From the NCBI RefSeq assembly GCF_030690345.1, contig NZ_JAUYGV010000008.1, positions 684,433 through 748,432 on the forward strand: 64,000 nt of DNA. The letters are read 5' to 3'. The notes under the pieces are model-generated. The model made no database searches. It was not told the DNA's origin and was given only the letters and a program-made list of their open reading frames with translations. The translations under genes and the position numbers were made by a program. The stretch is from Rheinheimera sp. GTDB lineage: Bacteria; Pseudomonadota; Gammaproteobacteria; Enterobacterales; Alteromonadaceae. This document shows, one piece after another, positions 1 through 8,674 of the stretch; the stretch's first letter is position 1; each line of letters starts with the position of its first letter.

Positions 1-1408
1 ACTGTTGGTAAATGGCACCGGTGGCGCCACCAAAGAACGCCATAGGCACAAATACCGCCGACAGCACCAAACCAATACCCACCAGCGCGCCGGTGATCTG
101 GCCCATCGATTTACGCGTGGCTTCTACCGGGCCCAGGCCTTCTTCCGACATAACCCGTTCCACGTTTTCTACTACCACTATGGCGTCATCTACCAGCAAG
201 CCAATCGCCAGTACCATGCCAAACATGGTTAGGGTATTAATGGTAAAGCCAAACAGCGACATAATGCCAAAGGTACCCAGCAATACTACCGGCACCGCCA
301 GCGTAGGAATAAGCGTAGCGCGGAAGTTCTGTAAAAACAGATACATCACCAGAAACACCAGAATAATGGCTTCTATCAGGGTTTGTACTACCGAGCTTAT
401 CGACACCTCCACAAAGGGCGTGGTGTCATACGGGATCACCGTGGTTAAACCTTCGGGGAAATACGGTTTAAGCTCTTCCAGCTTGGCTTTTACCGCGGCG
501 GCGGTATCCAGTGCATTGGCGCCGGTGGCCAGCTCTATCGCTAAACCGGTGGCCATCTTGCCGTTGTAGCGCGCTATTACCGAGTAGTCTTCACCACCCA
601 GCTCTATCCGTGCCACATCAGACAGCTTTACCATAGCGCCGTCGGCATTAACTTTCAGTAAAATCTGGCCAAATTCTTCTGCCGACGTCAGCCGGGTTTG
701 CGCCAAAATAGCGGCATTAAACTGCTGGCCTGGTAAGGCCGGTGCTCCGCCTAACTGGCCGGCGGTTACCTGATTATTCTGCACCTGAATAGCCGACGTT
801 ACATCAGCCGGGGTCAGTTGATACTGGTTCAGCTTGTCGGCATCTAACCACACCCGCATCGCATACTGGCTGCCAAACACCTGCACATTGCCCACACCTG
901 TGGTGCGGCTGAGCGGATCTTTAACATTGGCCACAACAAAATCGGCAATGTCGTCGCGTGCCAGGCTGCCGTCTTCGGAGATAAAGCCCACTACCATCAG
1001 GAAGCCGCCGCTGGATTTGGCTACCCGTACGCCGTTTTGCTGCACTTCCTGCGGCAATAACGGCAACGCCTGCTGCAGTTTGTTTTGCACCTGCACCTGG
1101 GCAATATCGGCATCGGTGCCGGTTTCAAAGGTCAGGGTCAGGCTAACGTTACCGGACGAGTCCGAGTTGGCCGACATATACATCAGGTTATCCAGGCCAT
1201 TCATCGCCTGCTCTATTACCTGGGTTACCGCATCTTCTGCCGTTTGCGCCGAGGCACCACGGTAAGAGGCGCTGATACTGATTGCCGGCGGCGCAATACG
1301 CGGGTATTGCTCTATCGGCAGTTGTTTAATTGATAACAACCCGGCCAGCATAATCACTATTGCGATTACCCAGGCAAAAATGGGCCTGTTTATAAAGAAA
1401 TTCGCCAT
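1..1408 (-). CDS. RND efflux permease, AcrB/MexB type (partial, N-terminal part only)
   Basis: Inner-membrane proton-driven drug transporter of the hydrophobe/amphiphile efflux (HAE1) family, working with a periplasmic adaptor and an outer-membrane channel. Translating the minus strand from the ATG at 1408 gives [17 protein letters not shown], the standard start of AcrB-like proteins, and about 469 codons before the window ends; the full family is about 1,040 residues. Visible landmarks are the first membrane helix, the porter-domain segment reading [14 protein letters not shown], and the helix-4 motif [16 protein letters not shown] carrying the proton-relay aspartate pair. The adaptor gene lies 12 bp upstream, so the two form one operon. 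Substrate cannot be told from sequence. The family call is very secure. Confidence 0.95.
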   Translation of the reverse strand, partial: MANFFINRPIFAWVIAIVIMLAGLLSIKQLPIEQYPRIAPPAISISASYRGASAQTAEDAVTQVIEQAMNGLDNLMYMSANSDSSGNVSLTLTFETGTDADIAQVQVQNKLQQALPLLPQEVQQNGVRVAKSSGGFLMVVGFISEDGSLARDDIADFVVANVKDPLSRTTGVGNVQVFGSQYAMRVWLDADKLNQYQLTPADVTSAIQVQNNQVTAGQLGGAPALPGQQFNAAILAQTRLTSAEEFGQILLKVNADGAMVKLSDVARIELGGEDYSVIARYNGKMATGLAIELATGANALDTAAAVKAKLEELKPYFPEGLTTVIPYDTTPFVEVSISSVVQTLIEAIILVFLVMYLFLQNFRATLIPTLAVPVVLLGTFGIMSLFGFTINTLTMFGMVLAIGLLVDDAIVVVENVERVMSEEGLGPVEATRKSMGQITGALVGIGLVLSAVFVPMAFFGGATGAIYQQ

Positions 1409-1420
1409 CTGCTACCCCTG

Positions 1421-2566
1421 TTATTCTGTCGCAGTCTGGCTGATGGCAGCCGGTGCGTCTACTACCCGCACCGCAGCGCCCGGCCGTACTTTTTGCAAAC
1501 CTGCCACTATTACTTTGTCACCGGCTTGCAGGCCGGACAGCACCTGCCAGCTTTGCTCAACCGAGCGGCCGGTTTCAATTACGCGGGCTTCCACTTTATT
1601 TTCACTGTTCACCAGCATTACCGAGGCCTGGCCTTTTGGCGTGCGGCTTACCGCAGCCTGCGGCACTAACAGTGCATTATCATCGGTACCATGGTGCAAG
1701 CGTGCCCGCACAAACATGCCCGGCAGTAAGTCGCCGGTTTCATTCGGAAATACCGCCCGCAGCGTTACCATACCGGTGCCCGGGTCTACATTAACTTCAG
1801 AAAACTGCAGGCTGCCTTTATGGCCATATTCGCTGCCATCATCCAGCAGCAAATCCACGCTGACCTTGCCGCTGGTATCACCGCGCATCTGTTTTTTCAG
1901 CTTTAACAGCTCAGAGCTGGACTGGGTTAAATCAACATAAATCGGGTCTAACTGGCGAATAGTCGCCATTACCTGGGTTTGGTTGGCGGTTAACAGCGCG
2001 CCCTCAGTTACCAGCGAGCGGCCAATTTGGCCGGCAATCGGCGCGGTAATCTCGGTGTAGTCCAGGTTTATTTGTGCGCTTTGCAGTGCTGCTGCACTGC
2101 TGGCTACCGCGGCATCGGCTTGCATTAACGTAGCCTGAGCATCGTCAAAATCCTGCTGGCTTACTGCCTTGCCGCCTAACAAGCCCTTAAAACGCTCGGC
2201 TTTTAACTTAGCGTTATGCTGCACCGCCTTGCTGCTGGCCAGGTTGGCTTTGGCATTGGCTAATGCCGCCTGATACGGCGCGGCATCAATTTTGTACAGC
2301 ACCTGGCCGGCTTCTACCAGCTGGCCTTCGGTAAATAAGCGCTGCTTTAAAATACCGTTTACCTGCGGCCGGATTTCCGCCTGGCGGTAATCGGTAGTAC
2401 GGCCGGGTAATTCAGTGGTTAATGCCAACGCCGTGGTGGCAACTGTTACTACTTCTACTTCTGTCGCAGCGGCCGCTCCTTGCGCAGCGCCCTGTTGTGG
2501 CTCACTGCAGGCCGCCAGTACCAATGCCGCCAGCGCAACAGTGAACAGTTTTACATTTACACGCAT
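1421..2566 (-). CDS. RND efflux periplasmic adaptor lipoprotein, AcrA/MexA type
   Basis: Membrane-fusion protein that bridges the permease downstream and an outer-membrane channel not seen here. The start at 2566 is preferred over the longer frame (2605) because AGGAG lies just upstream and the protein then begins with a lipoprotein signal, MRVNVKLFTVALAALVLAAC, with the lipobox cysteine at residue 20. The mature part shows the lipoyl/barrel-sandwich halves, a long alpha-hairpin rich in Ala, Gln and Lys (roughly residues 90-170), a beta-barrel and a membrane-proximal domain ending VRPGAAVRVVD. About 381 residues, normal for AcrA. Expression is probably set by the promoter and palindrome at 2629-2657. 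Confidence 0.94.
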   Translation of the reverse strand: MRVNVKLFTVALAALVLAACSEPQQGAAQGAAAATEVEVVTVATTALALTTELPGRTTDYRQAEIRPQVNGILKQRLFTEGQLVEAGQVLYKIDAAPYQAALANAKANLASSKAVQHNAKLKAERFKGLLGGKAVSQQDFDDAQATLMQADAAVASSAAALQSAQINLDYTEITAPIAGQIGRSLVTEGALLTANQTQVMATIRQLDPIYVDLTQSSSELLKLKKQMRGDTSGKVSVDLLLDDGSEYGHKGSLQFSEVNVDPGTGMVTLRAVFPNETGDLLPGMFVRARLHHGTDDNALLVPQAAVSRTPKGQASVMLVNSENKVEARVIETGRSVEQSWQVLSGLQAGDKVIVAGLQKVRPGAAVRVVDAPAAISQTATE

Positions 2567-2628
2567 ACAAACTCCTGTGAGACACTGCCCGAACAAGCCG
2601 TGCACAGCTTAGGCAGAATAAGAACGGC

Positions 2629-2657
2629 AATATACATACAAGCTTGTATGTATTCAA
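2629..2657 (-). promoter_or_regulatory. Sigma-70-type promoter of the RND efflux operon
   Basis: On the minus strand TTGAAT (2657-2652) and TATATT (2634-2629) are separated by exactly 17 bp and point at the adaptor gene, about 60 bp before its start codon. The match (4-5 of 6 in each box, ideal spacing) is good, and the spacer is occupied by the palindrome described separately. Not experimentally shown. Confidence 0.6.
2632..2653. promoter_or_regulatory. 22-bp perfect palindrome, probable TetR/AcrR-family operator
   Basis: The half-site ATACATACAAG is followed immediately by its exact reverse complement. It spans the whole spacer and enters both the -10 and -35 boxes of the efflux promoter, so a bound protein would block RNA polymerase. 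The ACATACA...TGTATGT arms resemble the known E. coli AcrR operator, which also controls an RND pump. No regulator gene lies in this window, so the regulator must be coded elsewhere. The site could also affect the divergent OsmC-family gene. Confidence 0.65.
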
Positions 2658-2767
2658 TAAGGCACCGGCCTGGCCGCGACCAACGGCAGAAAAAAGCTGA
2701 CCAACAACCATCAGTGCAGTATAGACTGTCAGGATCCGGATACCGTTTTTACAACCACAGGTGATAT

Positions 2768-3166
2768 ATGAGTATTGAACTGCGTAAAAGTGACAGCGGC
2801 ATTTACCGCCAAACCATTCGTATTAACCAGCACACAGTGTTTGCCGATGTCGCCAAAGATTTAGGCGGCGATAACAGCGCACCCGACCCGCACGACTACT
2901 ACGACGCCGCCCTGGCCGCCTGCAAAGCCATCACGGTAATGATGTACGCCAAACGTAAACAACTGCCGCTGGATTATATAGATGTAGTAATAGAGCGCGA
3001 CAACAGCCGCGAAGCGCAGGGGGTATATGTGTTAAACGTGCAGCTAAAACTGTTGGGTAGTCTAACCGACGAGCAAAAAAGCCAGCTGACAACCATCGCC
3101 GGCAAATGTCCGATACATAAGCTGATGACAGAAGTCAGTACAGAGATTAATACCAGCTATAGCTAA
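2768..3166 (+). CDS. OsmC-family (peroxiredoxin-like) protein
   Basis: OsmC/Ohr-superfamily proteins reduce organic hydroperoxides through two cysteines and act in the cytoplasm. This 132-residue protein has the typical layout: a short beta-rich N-terminus, first Cys in ALAACKAITVMMYA and second Cys in GKCPIHKLM. The lead GGDNSAPDPHDYYDAALAAC is characteristic of the subgroup often annotated as plain OsmC family rather than Ohr. AGGTGATAT precedes the ATG well. It is divergent from the efflux operon and converges on the PEP-CTERM gene with a 4-bp overlap of stops. Substrate unknown; family confident. Confidence 0.9.
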   Translation: MSIELRKSDSGIYRQTIRINQHTVFADVAKDLGGDNSAPDPHDYYDAALAACKAITVMMYAKRKQLPLDYIDVVIERDNSREAQGVYVLNVQLKLLGSLTDEQKSQLTTIAGKCPIHKLMTEVSTEINTSYS

Positions 3167-3801
3167 CCGGCTTGTAGCTTACGCTGGCGCCGGCGGCCAG
3201 CCATTAATGCCGCCAGGCCCAGGCTAAAAGCAGCAATACCGGCAGGCGCGGGCACTTCAGCTGCAACTTGAATGGGTGCAGCACTAACCTGAACCGCATC
3301 CAGCAGGTTACCCATAGTGCCTTGATTTAACGAAGTAAAACGTAAAGTGGTATTGCTTGTTTCGGCAATAAAATAGTTGTTGTAGTGCGCCCAACCCTGC
3401 GTCGTATGGTCATCAAACAACCAGCTGGTATCGCCTAACGACAGCTCAAACTGCTCATTATTATTACTGCGGGCGCGATAGTAAAAACTAAACTGATACT
3501 GCTGGCCAATGTCAGTGGCAAAGCTTTGGAAAATAGACCAGGCCCCCTGGTTATCACCATGGGCATTGAGTTCAATAAAATACTGACCACTCATAGCCTG
3601 CACGCCGTTCATGTCGTGCCAGATTTCCATGTTACTACCTTGCCAACCATCTATCTGGCTACTGGACATCCAGCTCCAGCTGCCTGCATTAACGGTATTG
3701 GCTTCAAAATCGCCGTTTACGATCAGCCCGGCATGGCTGCTGAAACTGCCTAACATCAGTGCCGCAGCACCAACTACCCGACCAGCTGCTTGAGATAACA
3801 T
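3163..3801 (-). CDS. PEP-CTERM-type exported protein
   Basis: Predicted secreted or outer-surface protein of 212 residues. It has a signal peptide (residues 1 to about 24), a beta-rich domain starting GLIVNGDFEA and continuing with Trp/Tyr-rich strands as in carbohydrate-binding DUF642-like jelly-roll folds, and a C-terminal sorting tail: VPAPAG at 183-188, a hydrophobic stretch, then basic RRRQRK at 203-208. The VPAP variant replaces the classic PEP motif. Such tails are cleaved by an exosortase, whose gene is not in the window. GAGGGATCAAT-ATG supports the start. Ligand and role are unknown; no adjacent exopolysaccharide genes are visible. Confidence 0.85.
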   Translation of the reverse strand: MLSQAAGRVVGAAALMLGSFSSHAGLIVNGDFEANTVNAGSWSWMSSSQIDGWQGSNMEIWHDMNGVQAMSGQYFIELNAHGDNQGAWSIFQSFATDIGQQYQFSFYYRARSNNNEQFELSLGDTSWLFDDHTTQGWAHYNNYFIAETSNTTLRFTSLNQGTMGNLLDAVQVSAAPIQVAAEVPAPAGIAAFSLGLAALMAGRRRQRKLQAG

Positions 3802-4191
3802 ATTGATCCCTCAACTTTTTAGTATCAAACCGGCAAATCCGGCCGGCACAGCAATATGAAACACGCTGCTATCATACAATGTGACAAACACAAATACGAA
3901 CAAATAATAACCAATATGCAGACGCCAACATGTGCGGAAGCACACATAAGCCGCAGCAAAATAGCAAGAAGCATTATTTCCTGTGTACAGCATCAATTGC
4001 GACCCGGCTAAAAAAGGTCTTAAATAAGGCCGTTATAGCATCGATCATTCTGGAACAACCAAACGCGAAAACTCTGCGAACACTTAACTTATACACTGAT
4101 CCTGCATCAGCAATACAAAAATGTACCGCTTTGAAATAATAAAGAACACAGGTAGTATCAAGGCGTTTGTAGCGAAATCGCGGCCAGATAA
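3802..4191. other. Intergenic region without a convincing gene
   Basis: About 390 bp between the divergent PEP-CTERM and methyltransferase genes. Short frames on both strands have no ribosome site and no recognisable product. It must contain both promoters; only weak, non-decisive -35/-10 candidates were seen (for example TTGTAT and TATTGC with 17-bp spacing near 3845-3880 on the minus strand). No terminator or long repeat was noticed. Confidence 0.5.
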
Positions 4192-4788
4192 ATGTCATTT
4201 GAAACAATAGATTATTACAACCGGCATGCAGCGGAATATGCAGAGGAGACAGTTAACGTCGACATAGCTGCACTGTATGCTGAGTTTCTGCCTATGGTAA
4301 AACCCGGCGGCCATATTCTTGATGCCGGTTGCGGCAGTGGCCGTGATGCCGGTTATTTTAAGCAGCAAGGTTTTACCGTCAGTGCTTTTGATGCCAGTGC
4401 CGCAATGGCGAAAATTGCCAGTGAGCGTTTACACCAAACTGTTGCAGTGCATAGCTTTGAGCAACTGGATAAAAAAGAAACCTTTGATGGCATTTGGTGT
4501 TGCGCCAGCTTGCTTCATGTCGCAGACAAAGCCTTGCCTGATGTTTTTTCCCGTTTACAACGCGCGCTTAAACCCAATGCAGTGCTGTATGCATCCTTTA
4601 AATATGGCGATGGTGAGCGTAGTAAAGACGGCCGCAACTTTACCGATATGAACGAGCCAAAACTGGCTAAATTAGTCGCAGATATAGCCGGACTGACGCT
4701 CAGCAAAACCTGGTTGACGCAGGATAAGCGTCCACAGCGTAGTGATGAAATGTGGTTTAATGCACTGCTGAAGAAGGACGCTGTTTAG
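4192..4788 (+). CDS. Class I SAM-dependent methyltransferase
   Basis: 198 residues with the Rossmann SAM-binding motif HILDAGCGSGRDAGYF (DAGCGSGRD at 44-52), an acidic end of strand 2 (AFDAS) and a post-motif region FDGIWCCASLLHV. It is of the small-molecule/protein Methyltransf_11/25 style; the DNA-methylase NPPY or DPPY motif is absent, so it is probably not a DNA base methylase. The stop is followed after 2 bp by the HNH-S24 gene, so the two are cotranscribed and probably translationally coupled. The methylated substrate is unknown. A defence or modification role is only inferred from the partner gene. Confidence 0.85.
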   Translation: MSFETIDYYNRHAAEYAEETVNVDIAALYAEFLPMVKPGGHILDAGCGSGRDAGYFKQQGFTVSAFDASAAMAKIASERLHQTVAVHSFEQLDKKETFDGIWCCASLLHVADKALPDVFSRLQRALKPNAVLYASFKYGDGERSKDGRNFTDMNEPKLAKLVADIAGLTLSKTWLTQDKRPQRSDEMWFNALLKKDAV

Positions 4789-4790
4789 CT

Positions 4791-6323
4791 ATGGCCGGCA
4801 TGCAAGAGCAACTGGACTTTATTGCCTATATTCAGCGTATGTTGGCTGAAGGCGACTTCAGTGCAACATACAAGTTTGCTCTGCTGCACGCTATTGCCGA
4901 TGTCTGCGTCGAGCATCCGCTGCAACAACCAGACAGTGAACTGGTGATTACATTGGATCAACTGGTGGATAAGTTGATCCTGCTGTACTGGCATCATGCG
5001 GTACCTTTTGCCCCCGCTGCCAATGGTGATGCCGCGCTGCTCAAGCAAAACTCAGGCAAGCAGTCCAAAGTTATCAGCGTGTTGTATCAGTGTCAGCAAA
5101 ACAATATCCGTAATATCCGCCAGTTAAAACTCAGCCAGTACTGGCCTGCTATTTATCGCGCAACGCTGGCGACATTGAAAGACGGCCCGTTATGGCGGCT
5201 GCAAATTTTGTCCAAGCAGGCGGAATGTTTTTTATATCCGCATAGCAACAGTAATAAGTTTATCAAGCTGAACCCCGGCATTGCCTATTCGTTCCGCCGC
5301 TTTTACGATCTGGTGGTGTATCTGGCAAAAAATGCCTGGCTGCAAAAAATTCAGAGTATTAAAGACAATCAGCAATTGTTGGGCTCACAAAGTCAGCTGC
5401 AGCAGTTTTTGTTTGGTGTAGACAGAAATGCGCTAAACAAAGCACGACCAGTACTTATCGAGATCCAGCGTGGGCTATGTTTTTACTGCCATAAACCGTT
5501 AAAAGACCAAAGCAGCGCCGACGTTGATCACTTTATTCCATTCGCCCGCTACTCTACCGATCTGGGCCATAACTTTGTTGCCGCTCACAGCAGTTGTAAT
5601 AACAGCAAGCGTGATTATCTGGCGGCGCAGGTACATCGCGATAACTGGCAGGAACAAAACCTGGTGCAACATGCAGCAGTGCTGAGTACAGAACTGGCGG
5701 CCTATTTTTTCTGCGATGCAGCGAAATCGCTGGCAGTCAGTGACTGGGCCTACGGCGTTGCGCAGGCCAATGGTGCCAAACTATGGCTGAACAAAGATGA
5801 ATTTGTCGTTGCCGGCGCTGCTCAGCTTGTCCAGACTAACCCCGAGACAATGCGCATTGCGCCAGTTGCCGCTAATGATGCGCCGGCAATAACAACTGCC
5901 GATGATAGTTTGCGCCTGTGCTACTTTCCCAATCTTAAAATTGCCTGTGGTCATTTTAAAACCGGCAATATCAGCGAGGCCGAACAATGGCCCGCCCCGG
6001 CTGGTTTTGGCAGCCTGAACCCTGCTAAACACTTTTTAGCCCGCGCCAGCGGCAACTCGATGAACGGTGGAAAAACCCCGATATTAGACGGCCAACTACT
6101 ATTGCTGGAGCTGATCAGCCCAACCAGCGCCGGTTCACTACAAAACTGTACCGTTGCCATAGAACGCCAGGATCAAAGTGGTGATAACCAATACCTGCTG
6201 CGTGATGTGAAAAAAATCGCCGACGGGCAGTATCTGCTGATCGCCAAAAACCCCGATTATCCGCCTCTGGCGGCCGATGAAACCATGCGAACTTTTGCCA
6301 GGCTAAAAGGTATAGTGGAATAA
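4791..6323 (+). CDS. HNH endonuclease fused to a LexA/UmuD-like S24 domain
   Basis: 510 residues with two recognisable parts. The centre is an HNH nuclease: C230 and C233 (CFYC), D246-H247 in VDHFIPFARY, H260-N261, and C269-N270-K273 (CNNSK), matching the metal-finger HNH layout. The C-terminus resembles an S24 self-cleaving peptidase: a possible scissile Cys386-Gly387, the nucleophile context GNSM (Ser423), the ILDGQLLLLE strand and a FARLKGIV end. At the position expected for the general-base Lys (as in LexA VTVKRL) the alignment by eye gives Arg471 in YLLRDVKK, so cleavage may be altered. The N-terminal 200 residues are unassigned. It follows the methyltransferase by 2 bp. A damage- or phage-triggered nuclease is plausible but unproven. 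Confidence 0.8.
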   Translation: MAGMQEQLDFIAYIQRMLAEGDFSATYKFALLHAIADVCVEHPLQQPDSELVITLDQLVDKLILLYWHHAVPFAPAANGDAALLKQNSGKQSKVISVLYQCQQNNIRNIRQLKLSQYWPAIYRATLATLKDGPLWRLQILSKQAECFLYPHSNSNKFIKLNPGIAYSFRRFYDLVVYLAKNAWLQKIQSIKDNQQLLGSQSQLQQFLFGVDRNALNKARPVLIEIQRGLCFYCHKPLKDQSSADVDHFIPFARYSTDLGHNFVAAHSSCNNSKRDYLAAQVHRDNWQEQNLVQHAAVLSTELAAYFFCDAAKSLAVSDWAYGVAQANGAKLWLNKDEFVVAGAAQLVQTNPETMRIAPVAANDAPAITTADDSLRLCYFPNLKIACGHFKTGNISEAEQWPAPAGFGSLNPAKHFLARASGNSMNGGKTPILDGQLLLLELISPTSAGSLQNCTVAIERQDQSGDNQYLLRDVKKIADGQYLLIAKNPDYPPLAADETMRTFARLKGIVE

Positions 6324-6631
6324 GCTCGGCACAGAATAATGATTTGGTTATAGTGCTTAGTTTGGAAGGATGCAAGGCTAAACTTTTGTTTCCAAAAGCG
6401 GACATTGCCGATTTAAATCTCCCACAACTCACTTTTGCTGCATATGTGTTAACTTTAACTGAAGTAGTGACAACTATTTTGAAATTAACTATTTTAATGC
6501 CAAGGTATTCACCTTGTCGCTAATCCAGTTATCAATCTGCACTTTAATGTACGTTAAAGTGAAAAAAGTTCTCTAGCGGCGAGCTCGACGCAACTTGCTC
6601 ACTGATTCACATTTCTGTTCGTTAAATTAAA
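6324..6631. other. Intergenic region at the edge of the AT-rich accessory block
   Basis: Roughly 300 bp with no supported gene. Base composition visibly becomes AT-rich here and stays so to about 12.7 kb. The only structured element is the inverted repeat at 6540-6561. It probably holds the promoter for the following two-gene operon. Confidence 0.5.
6540..6561. promoter_or_regulatory. Inverted repeat upstream of the CoiA-like operon
   Basis: CACTTTAA and its exact reverse complement TTAAAGTG are separated by 6 bp (TGTACG), followed by an A-rich run. It lies about 85-100 bp before the first gene of the operon. It may be a repressor operator or a small hairpin. There is no T-run on either side to make it a normal terminator. 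Confidence 0.4.
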
Positions 6632-6643
6632 ATGAGAGTGTTA

Positions 6644-6988
6644 ATGGCTGAACGCGTAATTCCCTTCGCAGTCAGAACGGTTGATGACAACACAATATCT
6701 GACCTTTTCTGTATTGCTGCTGAGCAAGCAAAAGCTGCTGATAAAGTTTCTGAAGCAATGGATTGTGACGTTACAATTCCATATTCAGAATCAATTTTAG
6801 ATATAATTTTTGATGCCGTTGGTGCACCTGATGACAGTGAGTTTAGAGAACCATTTTTCGAGCTGTTTTTTGATTGGGTGCAATCTGAAACGCAGAGCAT
6901 GCAAGAATTTTTAAAAGAGTTTTACTTGTGTCTTGATGATCATCTGCACATGTATAGCCTCCGTGAGCAAGATAGTGAGAGCACTTGA
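6644..6988 (+). CDS. Small acidic protein of unknown function
   Basis: Not recognised. The frame opens at 6632, but GAG just before the second ATG (6644) favours that start, giving 114 residues beginning MAERVIPFAVRTVDD. The protein is acidic and probably mostly helical (TISDLFCIAAEQAKAADKVSEAM; FFELFFDWVQSETQSMQEFLKEF). No signal peptide or membrane segment is visible. It sits 35 bp before a zinc-ribbon/PD-(D/E)XK protein on the same strand, so it may act with it, for example as an inhibitor or accessory subunit. That is inference from spacing alone. Confidence 0.55.
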   Translation: MAERVIPFAVRTVDDNTISDLFCIAAEQAKAADKVSEAMDCDVTIPYSESILDIIFDAVGAPDDSEFREPFFELFFDWVQSETQSMQEFLKEFYLCLDDHLHMYSLREQDSEST

Positions 6989-7023
6989 TATCACACCAAT
7001 CATCTAATCAGAGACGTTACTAA

Positions 7024-7995
7024 GTGATAATCAAGGAGCCAAGACACGTTGCTACTGAACTTAGGTACGCGCTGAGAAATGGCATATTTGTGTCAATTGA
7101 GGATCTAGCGGTTACTGAGCGAGGGCTAGCATGTAACTGTGTATGTCCTAATTGCAGTGTTGCATTGGAGGCATGCCTCGGAGAAATCCGCCAACATTAT
7201 TTCAGACACTGCAAAGATTCATCCGATTGTGGTGTAACAAATGAGTCTGCTTTACACGCCTTCGCGAAACAATGTCTCAAAAGTGCTGTTGGGACAGACA
7301 AAGTGTTTAAGATACCCCGAGTTGAAGTTGGTAAAGTCATACCGAAAACATTGAGCGGTGAAATCACTGATTCTGTTATGATTACTGCCGCAGAACTTGA
7401 GTACCGAGATGAAAATACCGGTACGATCACAGACGTAAGGTTAACCACGTCAAATGGTTGGGTTTTGAATGTGGAAATTAAGGTTACTCATGGCATTGAC
7501 GATACCAAAGCTACAAAAATAGTTACAGGTAAAGCGTTCACCTTAGAAATCTCACTTAATACCCACACGCTAACTTTATTCAAGCTGGAGGAAGTAGAAA
7601 AAGATATATTCGGCTTTAATGGCAAGACAGTTTGGAACCATCCAGAAGCGCAGAGTTGGCAGCATAACCCTAAGAATATATACAAAGCCAAGACTGTGGC
7701 ACCTAAACCCAAAACTGATCCACCACCAAGATTATCTCCCAGACAGCAAATCAACATACCCCAAGATGTTAGTTATGAGCTGAAAGACTGCTATCTAAGC
7801 CATGATGTACATGCTGATGATAATGGACTGAATGTTTTACTAGAGTTTTGTGATGAGCATGGTGAGGTATTAAAACTGCCAGTCATAAAATTCAACGCCC
7901 GGTATTACGCATCAATTTTTGAAAAGTTGGAGCCAGGCGCTAAAATCATGGTGATTAGGCATAATGGCGAAGTGGTTAATGTCCGAAAACACTGA
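7024..7995 (+). CDS. CoiA-like zinc-ribbon and PD-(D/E)XK nuclease-like protein
   Basis: 323 residues from a GTG start with a weak ribosome site; no better ATG keeps the conserved N-terminus. The N-terminal cysteine/histidine cluster has CNCVCPNC at 37-44 and HYFRHC at 58-63, like the zinc ribbon of competence protein CoiA and related restriction-like proteins. Next comes ESALHAFAK (E74, H78) and a nuclease core with D137 (TITDVRL) and E151-x-K153 (NVEIKVTH), the PD-(D/E)XK pattern. Residues 230-323 form a separate beta-rich tail. A DNA-targeting nuclease in host defence or DNA uptake is a reasonable inference; no natural-transformation genes lie nearby. Confidence 0.7.
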   Translation: MIIKEPRHVATELRYALRNGIFVSIEDLAVTERGLACNCVCPNCSVALEACLGEIRQHYFRHCKDSSDCGVTNESALHAFAKQCLKSAVGTDKVFKIPRVEVGKVIPKTLSGEITDSVMITAAELEYRDENTGTITDVRLTTSNGWVLNVEIKVTHGIDDTKATKIVTGKAFTLEISLNTHTLTLFKLEEVEKDIFGFNGKTVWNHPEAQSWQHNPKNIYKAKTVAPKPKTDPPPRLSPRQQINIPQDVSYELKDCYLSHDVHADDNGLNVLLEFCDEHGEVLKLPVIKFNARYYASIFEKLEPGAKIMVIRHNGEVVNVRKH

Positions 7996-8014
7996 GCTCA
8001 GACAATCTCAATTT

Positions 8015-8665
8015 TTAATCATGAACAATTGGCAAGCAATCGACGAAGTGATGATGCATCTCTCTTATAGGCTCCATTGCTTCCTCGTAACCAGTCAAAA
8101 TAGATAGCATTTGCATATTTATAGCAGCAACAGCGTTGCAGTTCCGAAGAGAATCATAGATAACCTTGGGTTCATAACCTACGCCATTGCTGACAAGTGC
8201 TGTAAGACCACTGTGTGTAAAGCTATTAAACGCTGAATTGTTAATGCCTCTAAAGTCATTCAACTGGCCGAGGATATGCGCTGGCGCTTCCGAATTATCA
8301 AGCGCTTTAAGCATATCTCCAATCAGGGGTGTTTCCAGCTTTTTTATCTCGTTCGGACCAACGTTGCCCGCTGTTGCGAGTTTATTAAACCAAGCCTCAG
8401 TATCAGCGTACATGAGCCAAAATCCGCGTATCAGGCTTTCGTATTGGGGCCGCATCAACGCAAAGCCTGATGATGTAAAGCCATCAGCAATTAACTTAAG
8501 AGACGATAGTCCATGTTCAAATGACAAAAGACCCGACTGAAAGGCCATTCGCCATTTAAGCTCCGGCACCGCTTCAAGATGCTGTAACTGCTCAACGTGC
8601 TCCGCCATAAAATCATACATCTCAAAGCAGCGTGGCAGTAGCGCTTCTAGTTCTTTTTCGTACAC
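8015..8665 (-). CDS. Uncharacterised all-alpha protein
   Basis: 216 residues, not assigned with confidence. It looks all-helical, with a central signature SSGFALMRPQYESLIRGFW followed by an HSG segment (FTHSGLTALVSN), as in several uncharacterised DUF families of HEPN-like shape found in accessory regions. No secretion signal or catalytic motif is clear. It converges with the CoiA-like gene (19 bp apart) and lies only 9 bp downstream of the ankyrin gene on the same strand, so it is probably the last gene of that operon. Confidence 0.55.
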   Translation of the reverse strand: MYEKELEALLPRCFEMYDFMAEHVEQLQHLEAVPELKWRMAFQSGLLSFEHGLSSLKLIADGFTSSGFALMRPQYESLIRGFWLMYADTEAWFNKLATAGNVGPNEIKKLETPLIGDMLKALDNSEAPAHILGQLNDFRGINNSAFNSFTHSGLTALVSNGVGYEPKVIYDSLRNCNAVAAINMQMLSILTGYEEAMEPIREMHHHFVDCLPIVHD

Positions 8666-8674
8666 AACTGTTCC

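Noticed and set aside
12-1265. Plus-strand frames over the RND efflux region
   Set aside because: They are shadows of the clearly coding minus-strand permease; low-complexity Ser/Thr/Pro composition and no ribosome sites.
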